From NCBI GenBank assembly GCA_002189035.1, contig CM007989.1:372001-436000 (forward strand): 64,000 nt of DNA, in the 5' to 3' direction. Positions within the stretch are counted from its first letter, which is position 1; every line of letters begins with the position of its first letter. The translations under genes were made by a program, and so were the position numbers. The notes below the pieces were generated by a model. The model saw only the letters and a list, made by a program, of their open reading frames with translations, ran no database searches and was not told the origin of the DNA. Source of the DNA: Utricularia gibba. Lineage: Eukaryota; Streptophyta; Magnoliopsida; Lamiales; Lentibulariaceae. Positions 35,401-47,902 of this stretch are shown one piece after another.

Positions 35401-35880
35401 GATCCATGGCAGAAGGGAATGGACATGAGCCACATGGACATGTGGGATGCCAACCAGTTTGCAGACCGCATAAACAGTCACCTGCAAGCTTCTTCATCCG
35501 CCCCTCTTTTCCAAGAGAGCGTTCTCCGCCATGATGATGAAGCTGCGAGCCTCGCCGTGAACAACCGCTGGTGGGCTCGTGCACCAGCTGTAGCGGATGA
35601 TCATCAGCAAGCAAGCTTTCTAGAGCCGCCCAATTTCCTCGCCGGCACGGCCTCTCACCGGCTCGCAAGCTTCATCGAACCCCCAAACTTCTACAACAAG
35701 AACGCCGCTCATGACGATGGTTTCTCCGATTTATCGGAGAGAAGCTCGGAGGAATCGTCACATCTTCTTGAGCTTCGGAACTCAAGGGGCCTGTCTAGAA
35801 CATTCTTCATGGAAGATTTGGAAGCTGGAGATTTCGATCCTCCGTTCGGGGATGTGTACAGAACACCCTCCGGGGAGTGA
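32499..35880 (+). CDS. ATG9: Autophagy protein ATG9, phospholipid scramblase of autophagic vesicles
   Basis: An 871-residue multi-pass membrane protein that supplies lipid during phagophore growth. Exons: 32499-33073, 33163-33483, 33596-33818, 33939-34118, 34190-34396, 34546-34623, 34697-34767, 34840-34950 and 35031-35880, all GT-AG with consistent phases. Strongly conserved segments are NRGLWCIIVKWIIELLSLAF, VDWNGLRNAKCGMDAVESG, AHLMRKENYLIG-type core (VMRLMRKENYLIGMLNKG), RHAEEFYNHPSTASSRRW, FNEVDHLFKHRMNNSVVHA, SGGFAAVLIIIAFLEESLLE and YTGMMLLEEMASIFITPYL. At least four hydrophobic membrane segments are visible in the core. The long C-terminal tail (exon 9) is hydrophilic and keeps SFIEPPNF-like motifs and acidic DLEAGDFDPPFGDVY. 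The start ATG at 32499 gives MFSWEKSFQALNVFRW, matching the family N-terminus; translation may be tuned by the overlapping uORF. Confidence 0.96.
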
Positions 35881-36796
35881 TGCCTCTCGCCGGCGCCCTG
35901 CGTCATTCTTTGCTGTAAATATTTGTACATAAAATACGTTTCCAGAATTGGGCAGGTGATTATACACTGGTAATAGGCTGCCAAACGGCGCAACCAGGGG
36001 TGAATTTGGAATTCTCCATTATGCAGTTTGTTTTTTAATATGTTTTTTTATATATATAATTCCAAACAAACATAATGAAATTTGTTATTTATATTTTTTT
36101 TATTTTTGCGTCTACTAATTTACAATTTTTAATATTATACATTTTTACTTTAAATAGATTAATTTTATTTTTTATTTCAGAAAAAATTCGTTATTCAATT
36201 TGTCGGAAATTCAATTTTGACCCCAATTCAACATTTCAAATTATGTCGTTGGATCATTATAGAATATTAAAAAAACAAAAAAAATGTTAATTATTTAAAA
36301 TTGGGGATTCTAGGGCTGTTGAGTTCGGCTTCTGCAACAGTTTGCCCCTACGTGATTCGGGTGCTTGGTTTCTTTAAGGTTGTTTTTGGCCCTTGTTTCT
36401 GGAAGATTCTTGTTCTATTGGTGAGCGCTTTTTTTTTCTGAGGAAATTTGGAGGTAAATCGTAGGAGCAATGGTTCAATCCATGTTTGTAAATGTTGAGC
36501 TTTTAGTCCTTTCGTCAATGGATGGTTTTTGTGCAAGTTTTCATCTTTCAGGTTTTGCTCTAGGATTCCTTGAATTTTATTTTGTACAGAATGTTAATCC
36601 TATTCCGTGCCCTTTTTGCTCTAGGTTTTGTTATTCGTCATTGCAATGCTAAGAACGGAGATTTAATTTCGCTTGATACGATTCGTCTGTGATCGGATTG
36701 TGGACAGTAGGAAAATGGATAGCGAAGGGAAATCGATGAATAAGGAGGAGCATTTTGACTTCTGATCGCATCGGTAACCCTACCTCTCAATTTCCC
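35881..36796. other. Spacer between ATG9 and EAF6, AT-rich with EAF6 leader
   Basis: The ATG9 3' UTR is followed by AT-rich sequence (36030-36300). The right part contains the EAF6 5' leader, which may itself contain an intron. No other gene seen. Confidence 0.45.
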
Positions 36797-37741
36797 ATGG
36801 ATTCTGAAGGTCAGTAGCACGCTCTCATCTGTTTCGTCAGCCATTAAGTCTATTGGCTTCAGATGAAGTGATTTATGCTTCTATTGTGATTACTCTGGTG
36901 ATATTTTCTTAGGGCAACGAACTCCCACAAACCCTTCGGCTGTTCTCTCTGCTCTGTTAAGCAAGAGGGCCAAGCTTCATGAAGAACTCCGATCTATTGA
37001 AAAGCAGGTTCGGCTTTTTTTTTTACTTTCTGTATTTAGCCGTTATAAGTGCGAACTGACATGCCCTTTTCAAATTTCTGCATAGGTTTATGATATGGAG
37101 ACGAGTTATTTACAGGACCCGAGTCAATGTGGCAATGTTTTGAAAGGTTTTGAAGGGTTCTTGTCGTCCTCGAAGAACACTGCCCTGTAAATTCTTCTTT
37201 TTTTTTTGTACAGTTGATTCCTTCTTTTCATTTTCTTAGTTGAGAAATCGTTATTATGGTGCTTTATTTGTTTTGCTTTATTCGATTATGGAATTGGTTA
37301 TTTCTCTACCTCCTGGTCTTGAGATTTGAATTATTTGCAGCTTGAAACGATCCCGGAAGTTTCAGCTCGAAGATAGACTCTTTTCATTATCTTCGGTCAC
37401 TTCACCTGTTGTGAGACTCTTTTCATTATCTTTTCGTTACAGGGATTTATTTCTAAACTCAAGAATGTGTTATTGCACGTCTTTGTTTCAGGTTGATGAA
37501 ATTGCTAGAGATGGTGGTATATCTGCGAATGGACCGTAAGTGTCCTGACTGTTGTCCTCACTATCAGCGAGCTGTTGGCCATCCTAGTTGCAGATTCCGT
37601 TTGTTGAGAAACTAACACTTTGCCTTGAATTTTCTGTGCTGCAGTGGAAAATCAAAGAAAGTTGGTAGACCACGGGAGGCAAAGCGAAGACAATCGAGTG
37701 ATGTCGATTTCGACTATGATGATGATACTGATTTGATGTAG
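36797..37741 (+). CDS. EAF6: EAF6-like subunit of NuA4 histone acetyltransferase complex
   Basis: A 139-residue nuclear protein of the Eaf6 family, a small subunit of NuA4-type acetyltransferase complexes. Six exons: 36797-36809, 36913-37007, 37086-37186, 37341-37410, 37492-37535 and 37645-37741; all splice sites are GT-AG and phases agree. The conserved core is the coiled-coil VLSALLSKRAKLHEELRSIE followed by QVYDMETSYLQDPSQCGNVL and KGFEGFLSS. The tail is basic then acidic (KSKKVGRPREAKRRQ, DVDFDYDDDTDLM). The first coding exon is just 13 nt (MDSE plus one base). It converges with RGTA, leaving about 280 bp between the stop codons. Confidence 0.93.
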
Positions 37742-38024
37742 TGGCCCTAACAACATTGAGGTAGATGACCATGCCCTCCTTATCTGTGCATAATAATTAT
37801 GCCCTTGGGGCCAGATTTCTAGCTTCCTTACCACACGCTCTTTTTTTTTTGTTCAATATCTAAAGAGAGAAAAATCCATTGAATATATGCTCCTTCGATT
37901 GTTTAAATAGAAAAATGTGCATGAAAATCATCCACTAGTTATTCTTTTACAGAAGCTAAAGAGTAAAGGGGGAGGTATCTGGGAAAAATGGCTTCAAAGT
38001 GAACAAATGTTGTCTGGCTTTAAT

Positions 38025-40838
38025 TTACCTGATGTAATCCTCAGCATCCAGCCATCTGAGAGTAAGCATGATTTTAACTAGGAAGCTCCGCAACCTGTAA
38101 TCAGCTACTGGGTTCCCAGCGATGTCTAATTGAATCAGATTCAAATCCTTGAACAGCAGATAAGCATCCCAATCCTCTTTCTGTGTGGCATCGCCATCAG
38201 CAAGTTCATCCTGTCGCCTCTCATTTTCGACTGCATGCGTAAGAGGGGAAGCGCACAAATGTCTCCTTGTGTCTATGGAGTGGGCGCCTATCTCATTGTG
38301 CGATATGTCTAATACTTCAAGAGCACTCAGCATTTTCAGGGGCTCCAGGGATGTAAAGCTTCTGATTCTGTTGTGGCCAAGTTTCAAGCAGGCAAGGAGT
38401 TGCAGTGCCTCCAATCCTGCATCGGAAATAATGAAAATGAAGAAATCAGTCTCATTGCCTTTCAATGTCGAATCGATCACAGTGCATGCTTTCCAAAAAC
38501 AAAGTGAGTGTATGATGTCTAGGAAAGGAATAAGAAGCCTGGCGATGGGATGCACACAGTAGATCTTCGAACAAACCTTCGATGTTGGAGAGGTTGTTGT
38601 GGCTGAGATCCAACATTTGAACCCACAAGAAACTCTCCATGAAACCAATTCGTGATATGGAGAGGCCATTCAGATTAAGAAACAAATAGCAGTTTGAAGT
38701 TGCTGAAGACATTTCTCGGTATTTGCCGCAGCGCTTGGCTAAAGCTTCTGGATCAGAAATCAACTGCAGGCCAACGAAGCGTTTCATGAAGGATGACGCA
38801 TAACAATGCAGAAATGCATACCGAAAGAACAAAGACCAGAAATCGTCATTGTGAAGAAAAAGGAGATTCACCTGCTTCAGTAAGGATAAGCTGCACATGT
38901 CCTCGTAATAACAAACATGAGCAGGGTCCATTTGCTTCAAGTCATCATAGAGTTTTAGAATGTCTTCGTATCGACAATCATCCACGCTGCGGGCCATCAG
39001 GAGTCTCGCAAGGGTCAGCTTTCCGATTTTACTAAATCCATAGAGAGAAACATTATACACAGATGAGTGAAATACATTAAGTCGGCTTCTCGGATGTCTC
39101 ATAACATGCCAGAAGAGTTGAACTTACCAGTCCATGGCTAACAGTAGCTCCTGGCAATAAGCAACTTCATTGGATATAATATCCATTCTCCAATCAGAAG
39201 CAGCTTTGTTGCCTCCTTTTGGGACTCCATCTTCATGGATCGTGGGAAGAAAGCTCCCTTGAGAACTTTCAGAATGAACCATAAAATTTTCCTCACTCCA
39301 GGATATTTTATGATGACCATCAACCTCAGAATGCACACCACCATCCGAAGATGCAGTTACAGTGAAAGATAAATGATAGCACTTACTAAAAAACTTTCCA
39401 TTCAAGGATGTAATGTACGGGGCTCCACCAATGGCAACACTAACAGAACAAGCGTCTAAGGAATCAGTGTTATCTGGAAATTCAATGTAGGCCATCCAGG
39501 CTTGGGAAAACCCATGTGGATTTGATGAAAGAGGCTTCCAGATAAAATCGGCAAGAGTATGATGCTGACATTCAACTATTACAGTTGAGGAGCTTATGCC
39601 ACAAACTGGCTCACTGAAATATAAGACCAGAGGAAATACTCTTCTTTTAGACTGGAAACGCACTTCAGGAAATGGTTCTGGGTCACTTGAGTAAGCTCCC
39701 AGCGATAAATTCAAATTTGAGCCCTGGGGAGGCCATGAAGAAATAAGCGCAGGCTCATACTCCAGAGTTTTCTCCAGAAGCCAACGATGATAAAACCAAC
39801 CACTTTGATCATCAGGGTCTGTAAAAAGAGCACTGCGTACAAACTCATATTCGTCCTTCAAAACAATCTCTTCAGCATCATATCCTGTCACTTTTTTCTC
39901 CATTAACTTATGAAGAAGCACGCTGCCAGAGGAAAGAATCTCGATCAGAAACTAATACAAATCAAATTGAAACCTAAAACCATAGGCAAACCTTCTATAA
40001 TGCCAAGCAGAATAATTACTGAAATTCTCTTCTATGATCCCAGTTGTGTACTTCAATTCTTCCTCATCGGGCATCTTCCTTAATGATGCTATGAATCTAC
40101 ATAGAAATAAAGAAGGTAAACATTAATGGAGCAGCAACTAATAAGTTGAAATACATTCGACATCAGGCCTCTTGCGATCACCTCCTGTAGTTCCACATGT
40201 GAAAATTCCTGGAGTCCGACTTGCAGAACATATCCAGAAGCCGCAATTCCCTATCAGTTGATAAGTGGTCCTTGCTTAGGACCCATTTCCGGTGGTGCCA
40301 TGCCCGTATGACTTATAATTTCTACGCAAGGCATTCTCCACCTGAATATAAATCCAGAAACTAAAAAGACCATCAACAATATATAGTTAACATCAGCAAG
40401 CAAGCAAGTGTGTTACGGTTAAACATGAATGCAAAAGGGATTGATGTAAAACTTACAACTTTCAATTCGTCAGTAAGTATCGACTGTATGGCATCGGAAT
40501 CATCTCTATTTCCAGAGGACTGATCTATATGAAACTGCACTGCACGCTTCCGGTAATTCCATCCCGTATAATGCTCCGGATTGTATTCCAACATAGTCGC
40601 GCTGATTTCCATAGCTTCTTTCGTGTATCTGCATCGAAATTCATAAAAAAAAAAAATCATAAAACCCGAATTCCCAAAACTTGAGTGTCAATCAAGAAAC
40701 ACCGATATATGAGATGACACACATTTTATTGTGATGAAAGTTAAGCACTTGCGCATGGAGATCTCGAAGCTTAGCGGCTTTAAGAGAAGAAGCCACCTGA
40801 TCTTCATCGGTTGGGGGTTTCCGAGGTCTTCCGTGCAT
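38025..40838 (-). CDS. RGTA: Rab geranylgeranyltransferase alpha subunit, one apparent frameshift
   Basis: Alpha subunit of Rab GGTase (geranylgeranyltransferase II), which with the beta subunit and REP prenylates Rab GTPases. Exons: 40838-40723, 40628-40457, 40341-40182, 40096-39992, 39922-39128, 39031-38872, 38763-38577 and 38416-38025. PPTA repeats are visible as [46 protein letters not shown] and [14 protein letters not shown] plant-type inserted domain and C-terminal leucine-rich repeats ([42 protein letters not shown]) follow. In exon 3 the frame breaks after SYG: the run CCC at 40303-40305 (GGG on the coding strand) needs one more base to give SYGAWHHRKW. With it the protein has 695 residues and ends at 38025. 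Confidence 0.93.
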
Positions 40839-41817
40839 CTTGTTGCGTCTGTGCTGGAACCTGTGATTGAGAAAAATTACAGTTTTTTAATGGGAATTGA
40901 GATCTAGACCTAAACCTCAAGTCACGACACAAGAACAAAAGTATGCAGTTCCCGAAATTTCATGGATTGGACTGTGCCAACAAAAAACACAATTCAACTA
41001 TTAATAAACAGAAAGGGATTCAAACTCGCCGTTTACGGCGGGTTCCGACGGTGGCGGGAGGCGCTGAATGGGACGAGTGGAAACTGTAGTTTAAAGGACA
41101 CCCGGGAGAATCCGGAACCCGGATGTAACCCGGAGAAGCCGGGTCGAAACCCTGGGGTCCACACGATTACGAACCCGAGGGATCCGACCCGTCACCATGC
41201 TGCCGGTAAAGGATACCGACAGTACAGGAACAATAGACTGAAGGGGGGCAACCCTAATTCAGGCTGAAATTTCTGTGGAATTATAATAATTATGTAAAAA
41301 ATACTGAGAGCATTTAACAAAATAATTTAATTAAAAATGTATTTAAAATATTTATATTTAACATTAATAGCATAATCATGTTAAAATAATATATCTATCA
41401 AATATTTATCTTAAAAAAGTTGATACATTCTCTACAAAAACCCTCGTCATCACATGTACAAGGATTGGTACAAAAAAGGGGTGAGATATGAATGTATTAC
41501 AAAAAATGATCACTGTGTGATAAAATTAATAACTTTACATGTAAAAATTTAGCCTTATTACGTAAGTGAGAAAGCATAACTACTTTTCTAAATGATCCCT
41601 TAAAACATGGGAATAGAGTTGTCTGAAGATTACTAAATGGTAACATAAGGTAATAAATCTTTGGCCATCAAACCCTAATGAATCAATAACCAGTACCAGA
41701 AAACACCATTCTCCGAACACAAGCACAAGCTCTATCATCTACAGTGTCACCACCATTCACACACCATGCAATATGTATGTATATACAGATCTAACATCTT
41801 AGGGACACAAATCCGGT
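40839..41817. other. RGTA upstream / NAC downstream spacer
   Basis: About 980 bp. The left 430 bp should be RGTA promoter and leader. 41280-41450 is AT-rich. The right part is the NAC gene's 3' UTR. A 101-codon plus-strand ORF (40962-41267) looks like chance. Confidence 0.45.
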
Positions 41818-43028
41818 TCACATGAACACCGAGCTCCCATCATCTTCAAAGTTGGACGCATCATCCATCCCCAGGCCGTCGGGGGTGAAGAAATCCAGCA
41901 AGAACCCATACTCGTCCTCACACTTGGCATCCGCCATGATCTTGCTGACCGTGTAGCCGGTGTTGGGGCTCGAGAGGGGAGGGATGTCGTGCCCGTGGTT
42001 CAAACCTGTGGACAGGACGCTCGCACCCATGTCGAGATGAGACGAGGAAGCACCCTGAGGTTGATGATCGTTCAGGTACTTGCTGGTGTACTCAGCAGGG
42101 GATGATCTTGATTTGTGGAACACCCTGCACAGCACCCAATCCTCCTGCGGAGTTGACAGCACTCGTGAAGCAGATGAACAGGTTATCAGTTAGGGTTCAG
42201 AGAGGGTACGTACTTTAGGGGGCAAGTGAGGATTCTCCAGCCGAAATTCGTGCATGATCCAGCCCGTTTTGACGCCCTTTGGAGCTCTATTCCTGTAGAA
42301 AACCAAGGTCTTTCTCATCCCCACAACGCCGCTCACTCGCTTGTCGACCACCGGCCGGTCCTTCCCCGTCGCCTTCCAATACCCCGTCGTTGTAGCTCGA
42401 TTTGTTCGATACCCGGTGGCGTATTTCCGATCACGGAAACTGAAGAAATACCACTCGTTCGAGTTCAGCTTGGCAACATCTATCACATAACCAAGTAGAG
42501 ATAAAGAAAACACACATACATTTATATATAGATATCAATAACCGTTTGGGCAAATATGGTACGTATATGAGGTAAGCAAAGAGGCAAAACAATCGTTGCA
42601 TTATTATTATTATTCTCGAAAGAGTTTGCAGGCATATCATCTCATCTCATGTCTGAGATCAGGCAACTGCATGTGTTGGCATCAAGCCTATGTCACACTC
42701 GTTGTCTTCGCCTGCACAAAAATGATCGTGTACCGAGTACTTTCCATTACACGCACCGCAGAAGCCTTGTTCCCATCTACTCATATGTTTGGTTCCTTAA
42801 CCTCAAAGCAGCAAAGCTGTACCCGAAAGGCAAGTCGGAGTTGCGTAAAAGAAGCGTACCGGGAAGCATCCACGGCTCGCAGACGTGGAGATCGATCTCG
42901 ACGAGAGTTCCTCGAACAAGCTCCTCGTTGCGGGTCTTCTTGTAGAGGTAGTGGCAGACGAGCTCCTCGTCGCTGGGGTAGAACCGGAACCCCGGCGGTA
43001 GCGTCTGTCCGATGTCGCGCAGCCCCAT
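41818..43028 (-). CDS. NAC-domain transcription factor (NAC021/022-like)
   Basis: A 253-residue NAC factor of the NAC1/NAC021-022 type. Exons are 43028-42860, 42479-42214 and 42144-41818, with phases 1 and 0. Subdomains A-E are complete: [69 protein letters not shown] with the DNA-contact [28 protein letters not shown] and HEFRLENPH, ending with [12 protein letters not shown]. The C-terminal activation region is acidic ([20 protein letters not shown]). No transmembrane segment is present, so it is not an NTL-type factor. A TATATATATA stretch about 75 bp upstream of the ATG (near 43108-43099) could serve as TATA box. Confidence 0.96.
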
Positions 43029-45134
43029 TCCGGTTCCAAACACCCACCTGAAAATGATGCTATGGGAGGTTGAACCTTGGCGTAGACGATGGGAAGACAT
43101 ATATATATACACACACATGAGGGGTTCCTTAACCGACTAGAAATTCCTTTGGTGTGTGTCATGCCCATGTAGTAAGCCATAACAATAATTACATCTTCGT
43201 AAGCACGACGACAAATTCTACTGCAGTGCAAGGCTTCTGGCCATCTGCTCCCCACAATAAACAGTTACACCCAATAATACCTGTCACTATAAACCCATCA
43301 TCAAAAACCACACTGTAGATTAAACAGGATTGCTTTTAAGGGAGGCACTGAATGCACATATCATCCTGCTATTCTTTCTGATAAACGTTGCCCCCACGTT
43401 TCCGGAAGGCGGGTGCTTGTCGGCATTTCGTTACTCGCTACTTGGGGTGCGTATAACACAATTAGAGAAGGTGGGTAGGCAAGGGGAGCAGGAGGGGTAT
43501 GTTGTTTATCCAAGAAAGCGTACGCAGATTCGATGATCTGAGAAGGAATTCTAAAGCGCAGAATAATTGTTTTGGAAGGTAATGCACAAGGAAACAAGTG
43601 GATATCCTTGGCAGATGCAAAGAGACAGAAGCGAGGGCTTCACGTGTGGCATAAGTCAGGGAAACACATGGGGGCCAGGGCTGGGTATTCCACTCCCAGA
43701 TCATCAGCAAGCCCTACCAGGAATTATTGCAAACTCATTGCCGCTTGGGATCTTTTTGTGTTGTCCCCCCAATTTGCAAATAAACATGGCGCATTATCCA
43801 GGACACTTCAGGGGGGGGGGTGTGCCGTGTCCGATCCGCGTCCAAGCCACTCCCCCCTTCTCGCTCAGTGTTCGTTCACATACACACAGCTAAGCCATGG
43901 ATATGGGAGATGATGAGGCCCCCATGCAAGCATCTCAATGTTGAACAGGATAGTTGCAAATTTATTGTATCAGAAGATGAGTTTGATAAGCATATCTTGA
44001 TTTCGTACTCGTGTTTTTTTCTAAAAATAGAAATTATTACAAACACACATGAGTCACAAATGTAATGAACTCGGGTGTTGTACGGGCATTCCCCATCCCA
44101 CGCGCGCGCACACACACACAGACACCAATTCGTGGCGGTCTGTTCAAGTCGTTTTCCCGTCAACGTGAGTATGATGCATTTAATAGCTGTCCTTAACTCA
44201 ACAGATTCTCCTGACACATTTTGACAGCTCAGCCTCCTCCCTTTTCCCTTCATCATCACACTCGTGACAAATACCCGTGTTTTATTCCTGTGTTTAATCA
44301 TTGTTTTAAATCCTAAATCTTTATTAAATCGAGTTTTATTATTTTTAATTATATTCATATTGATTATATTTATTGAAAAAATTATTATATAAAAAACTCT
44401 TTTAATATAAATTGCGTAATTAAAAAAATTAATCTCCAAATTTTATACATATACATCATTAGTCTTTAAAGGTATATAATTAATCTCTTTTGATTTTGTA
44501 CTCTTTGAACATTGATTATGATTAATCTTTTTTTTCAAAAAAATACCATTTAAAAAAATGTTATCCTGACTTTATCTCTAAACACTACATTTAATTTTTT
44601 ACAAACATCAATTTTCTCCCACAATCACAGGAAGTCTAATCATCCTTATTTTAAAAAGAAAGGATTATTATAATTTTCCGTTTTTTTATTAATCATAACA
44701 AAAAGGAAAAATGAAACCAAAGACAACCCAAAACACAAGGGACTGGTTGCCGGGACGTGGAAATTTGCTTAGAAGCTCAACCAAATGATGGGGACGAAGC
44801 GTATGTAGAAGGAGCGTATTGGGACACAAACCTCGTCTACCAAGCTACTCAAATCAACAGCAGATATTTGCGTACATGCAACCAGCTCTCAATAGGGAAA
44901 AGGATTAGTAACAGAAAAGTGGACCTGATCTTCTGATGTTCCCAGTTTGGGAAGCAACAGAAGGAGATGAGCCATGCTTGCACTCATCGATCAGGGAGCC
45001 TGAGCATCGCCCTTGAAAATATATAAGTGGATCTTCTTAAACATGAGACTTGGTTGGTAACGATGAGGCAGAGAGTGGAGTCTGGGCCTAGAGCCTTCTG
45101 GAACAGAAGCCATCTTCTGAAAAGGGCCTACTGG
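43029..45134. other. NAC upstream region and AT-rich gap, no gene
   Basis: About 2.1 kb. It includes the NAC TATA and alternating AT/AC tract (43097-43118), a G-run (43811-43820), a CA/CG tract (44100-44120) and an AT-rich block (44280-44700). From about 44780 the DNA is the NOP10 3' flank. A 187-codon minus frame (43876-44439) has biased composition and crosses microsatellites; it is rejected as a gene. Confidence 0.5.
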
Positions 45135-45850
45135 TTAGTACTTGGGTGCTGGTTGTTGAGTTGGAAGCAGACCAAAGCGTTTCTTCAGTAGAACTCTCTG
45201 CCTTGAGTATTTATCATCAGGGGAAAAGCGGGCTGAAACGAGTTGCAGAAGGAAAAAAACGATGAAAAGTGTATAGAACATTCAGTTACCTACATAGCAA
45301 TGAAAACACTAGCCAGCATGGTCACAGAGATAAGTTCATGAAAAAGATTCTGGAACGCTCATTTGAGAAGATGAAAATAGTAGAACGTGAACTTTGTCTA
45401 CTGTAAAAATCCCATATTGAGAAGATGCACGGAGCATGCAAATAGCAAGATGATCACGTTGACAAACTCTTCAGGAAAGCCACTTCCATTAACAACTAGA
45501 GGCTGCAAATCATAAGCGCTGTTGGAAGGGAAATTACCAGGATGAGCAGACTGTGTAGCGAGCCCTAAAGGCGACTCCTTCTGCAAAACAGCACAAGTTT
45601 TCTAAGTTGATAAACACAAGAACCACACTGAATTCAAAAATCAAAATCTTCCAACAAAGAACACAAGAAACTGCAGTCACGGCAAGAGCATGGCACTAAG
45701 AAGTTTAGACCCCCCAACATCTCTAATCAGGAAAAAAAAAGAATCATTAAAAACAGAAAACCGAAAAGAAAACTGGAAACATGAGTAGCTAGGAACCTTC
45801 GTCGTGTAAACTTTGTCGCCGTTTTCATTGATGTAAAACTGGAGCAACAT
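45135..45850 (-). CDS. NOP10: H/ACA ribonucleoprotein subunit NOP10
   Basis: A 64-residue core protein of box H/ACA snoRNPs, needed for rRNA pseudouridylation in the nucleolus. Exons are 45850-45797, 45580-45538 and 45232-45135, with phases 0 and 1. The sequence starts [19 protein letters not shown], continues [20 protein letters not shown] and ends [14 protein letters not shown], matching the full family length. The usual N-terminal residue pattern YLQYYI is LLQFYI here. A 13-base G run lies in the leader at 45932-45944. Neighbour to eL14, another ribosome-related gene, on the same strand but with its own promoter. Confidence 0.95.
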
Positions 45851-46429
45851 CGTCGAATTCAAGAAAAGAACTTGCGAATGATCTACCGAAGAACTTTGGG
45901 AGCAGATGAAATACGAATTAGCACGCCGGCAGGGGGGGGGGGGGTGGCGAGTGGCGGAGGCAGCCAAGGACGAAGAAGACAAAGGAAGATTAGGGCACTA
46001 TAGAGCCCGATACCCAATTGAGAAGAGCAGCTCAAGGTCCATATAACCCAATGCCTTGAACCAATTCCTGGCCCGTTTTCTTTTTCAATTTGATGATACA
46101 TTCGCCTTGAAAGCGGAGACGACTGTTGTAAGGGAAGCTCATTCGTATCCTTTGATCAGGTACATTGCTGTAACCCTGGCGGTTTTCCGGTCACCGCGGG
46201 GCTCCTCTACGGTCAGTAGTTACCAGACTTGGTGAGACTAAACGCCTTCTTGGTGTATGATCTTGGTCGTGACATGACAATGAAGGTTGTTTTCAGTGCA
46301 AATGCACAAATTCTAGTTTGGGGGGGTAAAAACAGAGAATAAAGTAGCCATGAAACAACAGGAATGAAGGTTTGTTCTCACACTTGTTCCGGAAATCTAA
46401 ATGGCAAAAGCGTAACATTTTTTCAATTC
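45851..46429. promoter_or_regulatory. NOP10 upstream region
   Basis: Leader and promoter of NOP10, followed by the eL14 3' UTR. The G13 homopolymer at 45932-45944 is the only notable element. Confidence 0.4.
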
Positions 46430-47425
46430 TCAGGTAGAACTGCTTTTCTTGAGGCCGGCAAGCTCCCGCCGCACAACACCAGCTTTCTGAAAAGCCATAC
46501 ATGGGAATATCGAGTCAACAAGCAAAGACAAGATCAGCAAATCAAGATAACTGTTGCATTCGAGTGTTGGAGTATGATATAGAGGAAACGCAATTTCGGC
46601 CAACTTCTATGCTATCTATGAATCGAAAATGTACATGAAGATGCAACGGAAAACCTACCTTGATTTTGGCCAACATCAATTTGAACCGATCAAAGTCATT
46701 GAGGGCGGCCCTTCTCTTCTGAACAATCAGCTTCCTTCCCCAGCTGCTCTTCTCCCATTTTCCCTTCACATCTACAGATATAAGAGCGCGAGACAGTTAC
46801 CAATTTCATCATTTTAATCAAAACAGGATGGTATCCCCGTAACTGGATACAAACCAGCAGCCTCCATCGCATCTACAAGAGCCTTCTTCTTGGGAACCCT
46901 TTTGATATCGATCTTGATGTCCGTGAGAGAGAGCCTCTTGAAGTTCATCTGGCTCCGAACCATGTCGGGAGCATCAACAAGGGCCTGTGCCGGGGATGCC
47001 AGTTTTGAACATTATACAAACATCCCAAGTTACAGATAGTTGCAATTCAATTAAGTCCTCAGAAACCACACTATTGTAACAGAAACTTCTGTTGATAGCA
47101 CCCATGCTCTACAACGCAGAATGAGGTAGAAGCTAACACAACAAACACATGATGAAAAAAAAAATAACCTTGGCCCTAATAATGAAGAACAAAAGAAACC
47201 CAAATTAGAAAAGCATGAAACAAGCAAATTCATACCCGATTCTGGTCAATGACATCAACGATGACAACCAGCCTTCCATATTCCTTCCCGTAATTGACGA
47301 GGGCTACCCTCCCGATCTCCACGTACCTCTTGAACGGCTACAGAACACCCAAAAATCGCATTACCGTTTCCGCAAACAGAATAAATATTTACAGAGTGCG
47401 CATAGATTGCATAGAAGCTCACCAT
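46430..47425 (-). CDS. RPL14: 60S ribosomal protein eL14
   Basis: A 134-residue component of the large cytosolic ribosomal subunit. Exons are 47425-47423 (ATG only), 47337-47236, 46984-46855, 46771-46659 and 46486-46430. Family sequence is continuous: [77 protein letters not shown] and [20 protein letters not shown]. The start codon is separated from the rest of the coding sequence by the first intron (ATG|GTGAGC), so exon 1 is otherwise untranslated. The promoter carries a telobox (TAGGGTT at 47483-47489) and three site II motifs, the classical pair for plant ribosomal protein genes. Confidence 0.96.
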
Positions 47426-47902
47426 TTTAGGCGGCAAGCACCAGCAGGAGTGGGGAAGCCGGATTTGGGGAGAACCAAGAACTAGGGTTCTTAAGTTCGG
47501 TATATATATTGGGCTTTCAAATATTGAAATGGCTTAGGCCCATTCTAGACGAAAACTCGGCCCAACCATTCCTCTTTGTAATAAGGCATCAACATGATTG
47601 CTGATCTGAAGTTCCGATAATCATGTGCTCTGAGAACCAACAGTTCTCTATGCCTCTGAAAACGAAAGGCTTTGCATAAGCCACCATCAACCCTTTTCAG
47701 AATGTCATTCATTTGCTCTCATCCTCCTGCTACATTCCATTGACAGCAAATCAAAGGAAAGCCAGAAGGCATTCGTTCACCCCACCCGTTGGATTCCCCT
47801 TCCCATGGAGGAAGAATCTTAAGCCCATATAATGAAGCTGTGTTTACATTCACAGAGTCTGTTGATGTTCCTGTGCGTAGAGAGAATAGAGACTTGTAGA
47901 CA
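47426..47902. promoter_or_regulatory. Divergent eL14 / RIC promoter with telobox and site II elements
   Basis: The two start codons are 477 bp apart. Telobox TAGGGTT at 47483-47489, TATATATA at 47501-47508, TGGGCT at 47510-47515, and GGCCCA at 47537-47542 and 47559-47564. All site II elements lie on the eL14 side. The RIC side shows no matching cluster. Confidence 0.7.

Noticed and set aside
40962-41267. 101-codon plus-strand ORF upstream of RGTA
   Set aside because: Pro/Asn/Gly-rich low-complexity translation, no recognisable domain, and it lies in the RGTA promoter region.
43876-44439. 187-codon minus-strand ORF
   Set aside because: It runs across a CA/CG microsatellite and an AT-rich block, has biased composition (Ile/Asn/Lys at one end, Cys-rich at the other) and no family motif or splice context.
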